Source: Cytospora piceicola (Eukaryota > Ascomycota > Sordariomycetes > Diaporthales > Cytosporaceae). From it: DNA of 64,000 bases. The stretch is taken from positions 1,612,001 to 1,676,000 of the forward strand of contig JALQBC010000003.1 of assembly GCA_023375675.1 (NCBI GenBank). The letters are read 5' to 3'. The position numbers and the translations under genes are program-made. Of the stretch, positions 33,918 through 44,172 are shown piece after piece (within the stretch, counting starts at the first letter, position 1; each line of letters begins with the position of its first letter). Under the pieces are notes generated by a model that saw nothing but the letters and a program-made list of their open reading frames with translations, was not told where the DNA came from and ran no database searches.

Positions 33918-34850
33918 ATGTCTAAAACAGCTGCCCAAGAGGAGTTCGACGATTTCCTCGCAAAGAACAGCGGTGGCCCCGACGACGACATCCATCCTGA
34001 GGACAGGGAGGACGTTGCCCGAGAGCGAGAATATCACGAGAGGGAAAACAGCGACGACGAAGAGGAACGCTACCGCGCTGAGAAGGTCGACGCCGCCATG
34101 CGCATGCCCAGTTATGATTCCCGCTCCACGGCGGACCTGAAGTTCCCGCCGGCGACCTTTGATTCCGGGAGAGCGACCGGTGTGAAGGGTGTCATCGCCG
34201 ATGCTAGGAACTACGAGAACGCCCGGAAGAGCAAGTGGAGCGATAGGATGAAGAGCGCGAGGCAGAGCGTCATTGGCTTCGCGTCTGTCAAGTCAGACAA
34301 GAGTGACTCGGAGCAAAGCGGGGAGGACGAGGACGAGGACCATTTCCTACAGCAATGGCGTGAATCAAGACGGCGTGAGATGGAGGCCGAGGACAGATCG
34401 ACAGTTCGCAACAGGAGGACCAGTCCCAGTATACGGACCTACGGCCGATTCGAGGATGTCGACGCCCTCGGGTACCTTGATGCCATTGAGAAAGTGTCAC
34501 GGGATACAACGGTTGTCGTCTTCGTCTACGACAGTAATGTAAGCGACCTTATCTCCCATACTCTGTCAATAGTGTGCCAATTTGCTAACTCTGGGTTACA
34601 GTCGGAAGTGTCGTCAATGATCGAATCCGCTATGATACCCTTGGTGGTCACAAACCCGGGTGTCCGATTTGTCAAGGTTGACCACCTGGATATCGAGTTC
34701 GACCAAGCCGGTGTCCCAGCAGTACTGGCCTACCGGAACCAAGGGGATCTTTTTGCCAACCTGACTGCCATTATCGACCTGATCCCTGAAGATGAGGATT
34801 TCGACAGCGACGCCTTGAAGAGTCTTTTCGAAAAACATGATATTATCTGA
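33918..34850 (+). CDS. phlp1: Phosducin-like protein (PhLP1/BDM-1 type), G-beta-gamma chaperone
   Basis: Thioredoxin-fold co-chaperone that, in this family, helps CCT release and assemble G-beta-gamma. Exons 33918-34538 and 34602-34850 give 289 residues. The intron (63 nt, GTAAGC, GCTAAC branch, TACAG) is a multiple of three with no stop, so an unspliced reading is also open; splicing is favoured because it joins VFVYDSN to SEVSSMIESAM. The N terminus (SKTAAQEEFDDFLAKN) and acidic, helical first half suit G-beta binding. The C-terminal half is the phosducin thioredoxin-like domain (YGRFEDVDALGYLDAIEK, VRFVKVDHLDIEFD, GVPAVLAYRNQGDLFANL). The fungal BDM-1 proteins known from Cryphonectria and PhnA of Aspergillus act with G-beta. 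The family call is strong. Confidence 0.92.
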   Translation: MSKTAAQEEFDDFLAKNSGGPDDDIHPEDREDVAREREYHERENSDDEEERYRAEKVDAAMRMPSYDSRSTADLKFPPATFDSGRATGVKGVIADARNYENARKSKWSDRMKSARQSVIGFASVKSDKSDSEQSGEDEDEDHFLQQWRESRRREMEAEDRSTVRNRRTSPSIRTYGRFEDVDALGYLDAIEKVSRDTTVVVFVYDSNVSDLISHTLSIVCQFANSGLQSEVSSMIESAMIPLVVTNPGVRFVKVDHLDIEFDQAGVPAVLAYRNQGDLFANLTAIIDLIPEDEDFDSDALKSLFEKHDII

Positions 34851-36748
34851 AGATGATTCAGGCGATGGCACGACTGAACGGAGCCCCTAGAATGACTATC
34901 TCTGACGCGCCTTGTATATATTTCTATTTTCTTGTATGTATGGTCGGGATGATCTCATGAATACGGCGTCTATCTGCATTGGTTGTTCACTGCGAGAACC
35001 TGCATAAACGGCTTGACCCCTGCATGGCATGGTTCGCCGGGGCCTGGTGATGGCTTCGCTTGGCGGGAGGTAGAATGAAGTATGTGGTACATCTTTATGA
35101 CAAATCTTCCGATGGGGCTCGCGTTGAGTTTTGACAGGATGATATGAGCTCGAGACGGTCGATACGGGAATGACCACTCTGTTTGCCTGAGTGCCCGAGC
35201 GGCTGAGTGCATTGTTGTGGGAACGACCATGGCGTTTTATGTGGATCGAACAAGGAGCTGAGTTTAGGGGATGTTTGGAAACGGTAGAGATACTCAAGAA
35301 AGTAAGAAGACTATTTTTGTAGCATACTCTTGACATTCTTAATACGGATTAAATATGAGAACAGAGACGGTGGTGATATGGTGGTGTTCATGACCATGAT
35401 TACTGGTACAATTCTAGCAGCAAGTTCATTGCATTTTCATGTGACTCGCGAAAGCCAGAAATGTGGACCGCGCCCCGCCAGGCCCGCCAATTCAAAGGGG
35501 GGGGGGGGCCGTCGCTTAGACCGGAATAAACCCACTCGGGGACGATAAGGCGTGGGGTCAAGCGGTTGAATGATGCTGTGTGTGGAACTGCGGGATGCTG
35601 GGGTGCCTCTCCTTAAGTTACATACTTACATATAAACCCCACCATAGCAACATCATTCCTTAACAGACCCAACGACGAGCACGGCCTTGAGCCATGACGA
35701 CCTTTTTAGGCCTTAAGTATAGCGTGGCAGTCTTGAAAGTTGACTATTGTGAATAATTGAACAACAGGAGAGAGATACACGAATACGAGTTGATAGCTCC
35801 AAAGTAGGTACACGAACCTACTTGAGTCGTACTGTAGGTGTGTGTACGGAACCGTAGTTTAGTACTGAAGTAGGTACCGCTTGGCCTTATCGAGGGGCAC
35901 ATGCCATCAGCTGGAACTGCCCAGCTGCGCTCCTGCAGTCACTTAAGGCGCCTGCAACCACTTAAAGGCGGCGGCAGTGGGCTATGAAGTATCACCTTGG
36001 TAGCTACCCAGCTTAGTTACTAAGTGCAGGTGGTTAGCTGCCCGGCTGCCTAAGGAACAGGCCCTCTTTCCATTCCATCCCCATTCTCCAACCTTCTCGA
36101 CACTCCATGAGAAACACTGCTCACGAATGTCTCCGTTGCACCGAAAGTCGGTGATAGTTTGCAAATATAAAACAACCAGAGGCAACGCCTTCCGCCTTAT
36201 TGCCTGACGAGGCAAATCCAGCCAACTAGTGAATCAGGAGTGGCCGCAAGTACGCAACCTCATCCCTCTCTGAAAGTGCACCAGCTGAGCTGGATGCTTT
36301 CCCCACCTTGTCACCCTGACGCCCAAGGCAGCTTCACGTCAACCACAGACGCACCAGGCATCATCAAGAAGGCGACAAGGGAGTCTCGAGGCAACAAGAC
36401 CAAACCGCGAGCATAGCACAATCAGCTTTCAGTCAGTCCAGTCTCCCCTTTGATTCAACCCATTGTCTTTGTGTCTGATTCACTTGCATGCTTTCGTCGG
36501 TCTGTTCGGCTGTTGTGTGTTGGGGCCTCTTATTAGTCCGCCCACAGCCTTCCGATCTAAGCCCCTCATCCTTACCACCACTTCCCACCTCAGAGCACGG
36601 CCGAGCTACCATATAGCTTCAGCCTGACTCTAACCGTCTCAGAAGTCGCCTTTTGTTACCTGTCTAGTTCCGCTCCCTTAATCGTCATTATTTCTTGCCA
36701 GCGAGTGGCGTCGTGAACCTTCCCCGGCTAATAGACTTCCCCTCCGTT
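34851..36748. other. Intergenic region with a short inverted repeat
   Basis: No gene is supported in these 1.9 kb. It contains a G12 homopolymer (35497-35508), a perfect 8-bp inverted repeat (35802-35823) and the 5' leader of the following large gene. The open frame of that gene runs upstream to 36695 but with no ATG before 36749. Confidence 0.5.
35802..35823. repeat. Perfect 8-bp inverted repeat
   Basis: AAGTAGGT, six bases, then ACCTACTT. The left arm recurs about 45 bp downstream in GAAGTAGGTACC. It could form a small hairpin or a dyad binding site; neither is shown. Confidence 0.7.
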
Positions 36749-39496
36749 ATGGAACAGTCCGATCGTCAAGCTTGTCCAGACAACGCCTTTGTTGCACCGA
36801 CGTCGACACAGCCGGCTTCTGAAGGCTCAGTCTCGAAATCAATACCAACTTTGCGATTCCCAAAACCCCACGGCAGCCGAAGACTTGCGAACTGGGTATC
36901 GTCCAGTTCTCCAGATATAATGGCTTCTCCCAGTCCCCAAGACGAAGTCAGTGGCCTGTCCGAGTCTACCTTCGAGTTCGTCGCTTGTGACACAGCCGAG
37001 GAGGGGAGTCAAGATGATCGTACAGACGACATGTCCGAGTATCTCTCCGAGTACGAGAGGTACCCGCATCCAGACGAGGTGCAGGCTTTCAACGGCCTGG
37101 ACGATATGAGCCAGAGTGCAAGTGCTGCGAGCACATGCGGGAGCGCCTCTGAGGATGAGGAGCCGACCAGCCACGAGAACTTCCCCCTCTTCATACATGA
37201 GGATCCACCTCGTAATTCTTACGAGGATGAAAATGAAATGTTGCGGAATTCTTTCACACAAGGCTCCATTCCAAAACTCTTCCCACCCAACTCGAGGCCA
37301 ATTCTTCCTGTCAGTTCCATCGAATTCAGTGAACCAGAGGATATCGATGTACATATCGACAAGATCTCGGTGAAGCATACCATCAAGGAATTCAGTGAAA
37401 AGGAGGCTGCTATCTTGTTCGGGAACCTGGGCTCGGACGATGTACCCAAACGCCTCTGCGCAACGATACGGCAAACCATGTCTCAGAGGTGCCTGTCAAC
37501 CCATGAGGCATTCCGGATCCTTTATATCGGCGACGAAGATTTGAAAGGAGAGATAGTATTGAAGATCTCCCGTGCCATCACTTGCTCCTCGTCGGTTGAT
37601 TACAACGAAAACAAGACTCTCCGCAGGAATACTGAAGGGGTCTACAACATTGTGCCTGTGACGTTTGGCGCAGTCAACGACCGAGACGTTGAGCTCATGG
37701 AGGCAACCGGTTTTCAGATCAAGGTCGACACTTGCGTCGACGCCGAAAAGATCCCTATCGAGGGTGGGTTTTTCCGTGGCGACATTGTCTATTCTCTGAC
37801 AGTCGACGGCGGAAATGGTGGGAAGAAGTACAAATCGGTACCTGCTGGTGGTCCAGAGGGTGCCCGAGTCCAACCTTCCTGGAGTTTCCCCCATATGGCT
37901 GTGGTGTACTGTTCTGGAGATGATAACGACGAAATGCAAAGAATTCAGCGCATAGCGTGGGAGTTCTGTCGACGTCACGCCATCCCGTGTCTCTACATCT
38001 CAGATCACCCAGCTTTCGAGAGCACTGCTGCAGCAGGCTGGCGCAACTATACCAATGAGCATGCTGTTCATCTCTCTCTCGAGTCCAGGGAGCCCAAGTT
38101 ACGGGAGTCCGCCTGGTCTGAACAGAGGTTCCCCATTGATTTGACGTCCTTTCTCAACATCGACAACCGACAGATGAATCAAAACCTCGCTTACTTGACT
38201 GGACTTCAAGATCCGCCTTCCGTCGCTGATGAGAAGATGAAGGATATCATTTCGCTTTCCGGAAGTGAGGAATACCTTCCAGCCAGGAAATCCAAAGACT
38301 GGAAGGTGTACCTCAACAGGTTTCTGGAGCCATACATGCATATCATGGAAGACTACCCGTATACCTCGGTACTCGGCTCTTTCGCCCTACTCATCTTGTT
38401 GGGGGTATCGGCCTGGCTCATAAACTTCAACACCCCAGTCCCGGTGCCTGCTGGAAACTCGGTGGCGGAAGTCCATCCAGTAGTTCCAGCAATGATGACA
38501 TCAACTGCAACCATCACAGTCAGTCAGACCTCGACGAGGACTGTCAGGCTTGCGACCGTGGAGACACCCGCTTTCGGTGGCCTGCTTTCTGATATCGCTC
38601 ATACCGTGAGCTCAGAACCCAACCAGAAAAACAGCGTCTGCACTGCTGAGATGTACGGCGGTAATGAGATTCTCATCAAGCTACCATCTGGCACCAAGAC
38701 TTCGTGGCTAGCCAGGGGAGCGATTGACGTCGACGTCTTCCGTGGTAGTCATCCTATCAAGTCCAAGCTGTCAAGCACCGACGAAGGTATCCTCATCGAG
38801 ATCAACCAGAAGGATGCATACGGTGTGCTGAATGTGTCTGTCGTGACCACGCGGAAGCCGAAGATCAACGAAACTTTTGCCGTGGATTTCGGCACTTCGT
38901 TCTTCTCTGGAGCCTTCGAGGCTACAATGAATACCTTCGAAGGTATGTATGAGAAGCTGACCGACACCGCGCATGTTGCAGTCAAGGCTTTTGAGGACAA
39001 CTGTGCCTCCGGTTTTGCTTGGACAGAGCATAAGCTCGTTAACGAGGCTGCCTCCTGGTGGGAGTCGACGAAGGACGCCAGCAAGGCCGCTCACGACTAC
39101 TCTTACCAAACGGCCGGAAAGACCTGGGACCAGGTTAGAGACTCACTTCGGCCAGAGGACATGGCCTCGTACATCAAGAACGTACAGCAGATTATCGCCG
39201 ATCGGCATGCTGACATTGTCGAGCGTCATGGTCATATTGTGGGGGTCTTGCGCGATGATGCCGACCTTGCCATCCTTAAGGCCCAGATTACGTCGAAACT
39301 ATGGTGGCTCAAGCTCCAAGGAAAGACGGAGAAACATGACGAGTATGAGCGCCAGGCTCGGGCTTTCATGAAGAAGCGTCATGAAAACCTCGAGGCCAAG
39401 AAGCTGCGGCAGGCTGGCGCAGAGACGAAGTGCCCCCGCACAGGAGAGAGACCTTGCCGCTGCAAGAACAAGGGGCTAGCACGGTGGATGGCCTAG
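36749..39496 (+). CDS. Large single-pass membrane protein of unknown function
   Basis: I do not recognise this 915-residue protein. One exon; start at the first in-frame ATG (MEQSDRQACP). Residues 1-220 are acidic, Ser-rich and probably disordered, with STFEFV at 73-78. Residues about 250-415 look like an alpha/beta domain: strand-like FRILYIGD near 254, VYNIVPVTFGAVND, and MAVVYCSGDD near 384 followed by a helix and CLYISDHP. One clear membrane segment (SVLGSFALLILLGVSAWLI) lies at about 538-557. Beyond it come a beta-rich part (ILIKLPSGTKTSW) and a long amphipathic, charged C terminus with KCPRTGERPCRCKN. No signal peptide is seen, so the N terminus is likely cytosolic. Strong G/C third-position bias and absence of introns make it a real gene; function is open. 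Confidence 0.85.
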   Translation: MEQSDRQACPDNAFVAPTSTQPASEGSVSKSIPTLRFPKPHGSRRLANWVSSSSPDIMASPSPQDEVSGLSESTFEFVACDTAEEGSQDDRTDDMSEYLSEYERYPHPDEVQAFNGLDDMSQSASAASTCGSASEDEEPTSHENFPLFIHEDPPRNSYEDENEMLRNSFTQGSIPKLFPPNSRPILPVSSIEFSEPEDIDVHIDKISVKHTIKEFSEKEAAILFGNLGSDDVPKRLCATIRQTMSQRCLSTHEAFRILYIGDEDLKGEIVLKISRAITCSSSVDYNENKTLRRNTEGVYNIVPVTFGAVNDRDVELMEATGFQIKVDTCVDAEKIPIEGGFFRGDIVYSLTVDGGNGGKKYKSVPAGGPEGARVQPSWSFPHMAVVYCSGDDNDEMQRIQRIAWEFCRRHAIPCLYISDHPAFESTAAAGWRNYTNEHAVHLSLESREPKLRESAWSEQRFPIDLTSFLNIDNRQMNQNLAYLTGLQDPPSVADEKMKDIISLSGSEEYLPARKSKDWKVYLNRFLEPYMHIMEDYPYTSVLGSFALLILLGVSAWLINFNTPVPVPAGNSVAEVHPVVPAMMTSTATITVSQTSTRTVRLATVETPAFGGLLSDIAHTVSSEPNQKNSVCTAEMYGGNEILIKLPSGTKTSWLARGAIDVDVFRGSHPIKSKLSSTDEGILIEINQKDAYGVLNVSVVTTRKPKINETFAVDFGTSFFSGAFEATMNTFEGMYEKLTDTAHVAVKAFEDNCASGFAWTEHKLVNEAASWWESTKDASKAAHDYSYQTAGKTWDQVRDSLRPEDMASYIKNVQQIIADRHADIVERHGHIVGVLRDDADLAILKAQITSKLWWLKLQGKTEKHDEYERQARAFMKKRHENLEAKKLRQAGAETKCPRTGERPCRCKNKGLARWMA

Positions 39497-40829
39497 TGGG
39501 CTGGACGCCGCCCTTGATTGTTTTCCGTTTCCCATTTTGCGTTGGTTCTTGGTATGGATTTACGGTTGGAGCTTTGAGGGAAAGACAAGGGAAGGACACC
39601 ATATCAACAGAGGGTTCGTGTCCGTTACGCGGAACACTGGAGTAATCGGTTTGACAGTTTTTTCGCTGCCTTTATGTTTTGCTGTAGGCATGTCTTGTGT
39701 CACCGGTCTTGCACCTTATTGTCCTCTATCTGAGTATGTACAACGGTGATTCGGCAAGCATTATCACTAGGCTTTGTTGCGCAGGGTACTACTGAGGGCG
39801 GAGGAAAAGATGCTTTGATTGTTTACGTTTCAGGGACTGGCGAAACAGGCGAGAACGAACGGGACATGGGCTGCGATGGTTTGTACAGTACAGGAGGTTA
39901 TCTCGACGTAGTCAACTATGAATGAGCACACTGGTACACCTCCCAACATGCCAGGACACGATCAAGAGTTGTCCCATGGCGAATACCGTTTGTTGTCAAG
40001 CAACATCAGAGAGAGCAGGATCTTACATACGCCTCAGACATGCACGCATGCTCAATGCTTTCTTTGTGAGGGATAATGGGTTTCTCCCCCTTGGTACACA
40101 GTAGTGATGTTAGTGCAAAGGCAGAGGACCCTATTGTAGACCATGATCTGGGAGGGAGACAGGGGCAGTATTACACCACCAATTCTGCAACATGAAAGGT
40201 ACTATACAAGTTGAGTTCTTTCGGTGTCATGCAACTGCATCCCTTTGAGATAATGGACTCAGGGACTCAGCAGCATACGCTGATACGGTAGTATGTAAAT
40301 CCACCCTTACTTTGAGGGTGGGTGCCTGCTAGGGTCCGATCAGCTCCAGTGGGTCTGATGGGCATCAAGTGCTCTGGATATGTACCTTGGTGCCGAATTA
40401 GGTGTCATGGTACTTGATATGGCCCGTGCTGTCGCCCCCAGACGGGCTGCCAGTGCTGCTAAGCAGAGTCAACGTACCAGTTGAAGGTAGCAGTCAGCAG
40501 TCTGGACCCACCGCAAGTTCTGATGAGGGGCACTTGGGCAGTTCCTGGCAGTCAAGTCAGTCATTCCTCCCCATCCCAACTTCCACCTTGGAGCTTTTCC
40601 TCTTGACAACAATCACAAGCAATATCTGAGGACCTTTTTTTTTGTGCCTACCACTACGTTTTCTTGTCACAAGGTATGTCATAACACACACCCTGTCTGT
40701 GCGATACCCAAGCCTCAGCAAGCTCCATTTATTGAATTCCAAGCCCCTGGACAACCCCGCTAACAAGTTGGGCTTTGTTTTTGTTTAGGTCCATCCGTCT
40801 CTATCAACATCAACCCGAGCTCTGCAATC
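39497..40829. other. Intergenic region upstream of RanBP1
   Basis: No gene is supported in these 1.3 kb. The last part, rich in pyrimidines near 40560-40660, probably holds the RanBP1 promoter and leader. Confidence 0.5.
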
Positions 40830-42011
40830 ATGTCTTCCACCGACAACACCGAAAAGCCCGTCGAGGAGACCAAGAAGGAGGTTTGTGGATACCGTTTTCT
40901 CTGGCTTGTCGGACCGCCTGGCTAGATCTTGCCCTTTTGCCGCCCACTCTGGTCTTGCCTCGCCGCCAAACGTCACCGAACATCGCATTGCGACTGCTGC
41001 GGCCTGAGGGGAAGCGACTGACTTGAGGCGGCCGGGAAGGGCAGAACAATTCCCAGGGCTCTGGGACCATCGAAGCGACGGAAATCTCGGGATCTGATGC
41101 TAACCTTTTGGTCTGTAGGAGACGCAGCCCGTCACCCAGTCGGCCGTCTTCTCCATGTTCGGCGGTGGCGCAAAGAAGGAAAAGAAGGACGGAGAGGAGG
41201 GCCGTGGCGAGAACTCCGGAAGCAACAAGGCCCAGCGCGATGCTATCGCTGCCGCCAAGGAGGGTGGTGAGGAGGTGAGTTTTGAAGTGTCCAGACTTTC
41301 CGGCGTGTCTGCCTGCACTCGAGCGCGTCTCCATCGTCGTTACCCATGACTAAATTATGGCTTCTTCGCAGGGTGATGAGGCCCCCGAGTCCGATGATGT
41401 CCACTTCGAGCCCGTGATCCGCCTGACCGAGAAGATCGAGACCAAGACGAACGAGGAGGCCGAGGAGCAGCTTTTCAAGATGCGCGCCAAGCTCTTCGTC
41501 TTCAAGAAGGAGGCGCAGGAGTGGAAGGAGCGTGGAACCGGTGACGTCCGCCTGCTGAAGCACAAGGAGAACGGCAAGACTCGTCTGGTCATGCGTCGCG
41601 ACAAGACCCTCAAGGTCTGCGCCAACCACTACAGTACGTACATGCTGATAACAAACTTGGGAGGCTGAAAAGAAACCGGAGGCTAACACGGACCAGTCGT
41701 CCCCGAGATGAAGCTTTCCCCCAACGTCGGCTCTGACCGAAGCTGGGTGTGGAACGCTGCCGCAGATGTGAGCGAGGGCGAGCCAGAAGCTGTGACCCTT
41801 GCTATCCGCTTCGGCAACCCTGAGAGTACGTACCTAGATCCTGGGGCTTATCTATGGCGCACATACTGACTTGGTACTAGACGCCAACGCGTTCAAGGAT
41901 TCCTTCATCAAGGCTCAGAAGGAGAACGAGGCGTTGTTCGACGCTGGCGCTGCCGCGGAGGCGGTGAAGGAGGACAAGCCCGAGGAGGTGAAGGAGGCCG
42001 AGGCTGCTTAA
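40830..42011 (+). CDS. yrb1: Ran-specific GTPase-activating protein cofactor RanBP1 (Yrb1)
   Basis: Binds Ran-GTP and speeds its release from transport receptors at the cytoplasmic side of nuclear pores. Five exons, 40830-40880, 41119-41274, 41372-41633, 41697-41825 and 41881-42011, give 242 residues. The first intron (238 nt) is the longest assigned in the window. The Ran-binding domain occupies about residues 75-210: [55 protein letters not shown] and [14 protein letters not shown] are hallmark blocks. The N terminus ([10 protein letters not shown], then VFSMFGGG) and acidic C terminus are normal in fungal Yrb1. All introns have GT-AG ends and restore a single frame. Confidence 0.95.
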
Positions 42012-42959
42012 ATGGATTCGGCCAGCTATTTTTCATCTTCACGGAAAGCGGACTCCTCGCCGTGTATAGGTTCACGGAAGCCCTGGGGCCACCTTGGCCA
42101 TCCAAAATCCACCACCATTCGCAAAAAACCCCCACACACTGCACCATCAAACCCCAAGCACTAGATTCCCCCAACCCCCCAAGACACAGTCAATATGAGT
42201 GGAACCCCTGCTTGATCTGCGAGTGCCAACATGTGTACCTCTGCGGACTTGGATTCGTCGAGTGACGTTTCCTCTACTTGGACTAGTTCGGTCATCTTAA
42301 GGCTGGAGCTGTCAAGTATATGCAACTGGGCTATGCGAGGAAGGACAGAAGAGCATTAATGAAACACGACCATGATATCAAAAAAAACACCAAAAAACTC
42401 AACACAATTACACAGTACCTAGTCGTTGAAAACACTCCAAATATTCTGCCATTCTTGGGAGGCGACCTGAACTGCGTGTGTTCTTTCTTCATTGTCGTAA
42501 GTCCCGTAATTGTATGGTCATTGGTCGAGTCCGTTATGGAACGTCCAGCTTGCGAGGACTTGTCCTCAGCTTTAGCTTAACATATGTTGAACCACGTTGT
42601 GTGCGTCTCTCTATCTCTCTCCTATAGCTCGGAGAATAGTTTTAAAAGTATAAGGACTGGCTTCTTGAGAGAACGAGTAATTCAGATGTTGGCGTTCCTT
42701 TGGCGGTGATGTTGCTACAACTTACATGTGGATTTTGTACAGGGATGATATACTGTTTACTGGTCCCATTAACTGCTTGAAGCCAACGTTTTAGGGTACC
42801 ATTATAAGACTTTTGATGTTGGGTTGAGCCCTAATAAAGAGAAAAGGTCTCGCTTTCAGCCAGTGAGGTGAGCCACACTACAAGTCCGCCCATATCACCA
42901 CCACCTCGTGCATATACGCCACCCCTCGTGTAAATAGTCACATCCACCACAAACTCACC
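42012..42959. other. Intergenic region
   Basis: This 948-bp AT-rich gap separates RanBP1 from the next predicted gene. It shows no coding bias or splice-joined frame. It likely holds the RanBP1 3' end and the promoter of the unknown gene. Confidence 0.5.
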
Positions 42960-43661
42960 ATGACCCACCATCCCACCCAATGGGCGGCCAGTCATGGGCT
43001 CTATGCCCAGGATGGTACGTACTGTTCGCTGCCAACGACCGCAGTAAGTTTGTCCAGCCTGCACATGCTCCTTACCATACCAGACCTTCTAACCGCAGAA
43101 CAACACCACACCTTCTAGATCGCCTCGCTGCCTATCTTGCGCCGGAACGACTTTCCAGAAGTATCCAACCCTCGTTTCGTTTGGGGATATACAACTGTCA
43201 GTGGACTTAGTTGCTGGTACGTTGGTCCGCACTCGGCCTTTGTCTATCGCCGCGGCAACGTCTTCAACCCCCTCTGTCGCCTCTTTCATATCCGGTACGG
43301 CTCTCAGCTCGCTCGCCTGTACGGTCTCACGAGGTGGTTCTACGAGGGAGAAGTCTTCACCGAGAGGAGCTTCGGAATCAGGAACGAGGAGGATCTTTTC
43401 TTGAGAGTTGTAGGAATAGTCAACCCGTTCTTCAACGAGAACGAGCTGGACTGGGACACATTCGACTTTCGCACGACGGAGACGGTTCACAACCACGAGA
43501 ACTGGCACGAGGCTGAAGATTGGGATTACTACGAAGTCTGGAACCACTACCACGGCGAAGACGGCGCACGCCCGACCTGTTCGGCCCTTCTCTACCGCGA
43601 TACCAAAGCCCAAAAGCGCCCCGGTGCTGGCCCCCGCCGTCGGCTTTCATTCTGCTATTGA
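42960..43661 (+). CDS. Unrecognised two-exon gene, 208 residues
   Basis: Not matched to any family I know. Exons 42960-43043 and 43119-43661. The donor is GTAAGT; a CTAAC branch lies at 43090, the first AG after it (43098) is too close to be used, and the second AG (43118) restores an open frame of 181 codons. That frame has a striking excess of G/C at third positions, whereas the equally long antisense frame and the other forward frame do not, so I take it as coding. The product starts MTHHPTQWAASHGLYAQDG. It is rich in aromatic and acidic residues (WFYEGEVF, HNHENWHEAEDWDYYEVWNHY) and ends with a basic tail (GAGPRRRLSFCY). No signal peptide or membrane segment is evident. The start and intron are inference. 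Confidence 0.5.
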
Positions 43662-44172
43662 AGTGGAACAAGGACGATATATTGTACGAACAGAGAAGGA
43701 CGCTGCGAGGAAGTAGCGGGAAAATAGGACGGGCAAACCGTGTTGAATTGTTTGGAAATATTTCTACAATACCTTCGCAAAGATGATCGTGGAGGTTCGT
43801 TCCAACCCCCCCCCCTGCTCCTCCTTTCTCCCACATCGCCTTTGGTTTTGTCGCGTTGGATGTAGCTGCATCGTCGCCATGCCAAGATCACCTTATCTTT
43901 CTGAAGTAGGGTTGGGCGACCCTCGTGTTTGTTTGTCTGCTGGGGCGCTATCTGCTTGAGGTAGCTGTAGAGCTGCACAGGCCGCAAGGGCTGTACTGCT
44001 TTGATTCACTTCAGGGCAGAGCTGCGATCTTTCTCAGCTCTATTTCTTCTACCTGCAGACAGCTCAGAACTGCCTTTGTTTCCATCTCCTACCTTCCAAA
44101 TCTTGCATTCTACCTTCTACCCTCCATTTCCTATTTCTCAACCTGTCGCATTTCACCACCCACAAGCCCACA
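43662..44172. other. Gap upstream of TAF14
   Basis: No gene is supported. A C10 run lies at 43806-43815 and the part before 44173 is pyrimidine-rich, as expected for a fungal promoter and leader. Confidence 0.5.

Noticed and set aside
43201..43404. Ser/Thr-rich forward frame reachable through the acceptor at 43098
   Set aside because: That acceptor is only about six bases from the branch-site A, and this frame lacks third-position bias.
43089..43613. Minus-strand frame of 174 codons overlapping the unknown gene at 43 kb
   Set aside because: Its codons are exactly antisense to the forward frame; the strong G/C third-position bias belongs to the forward frame, not to this one.
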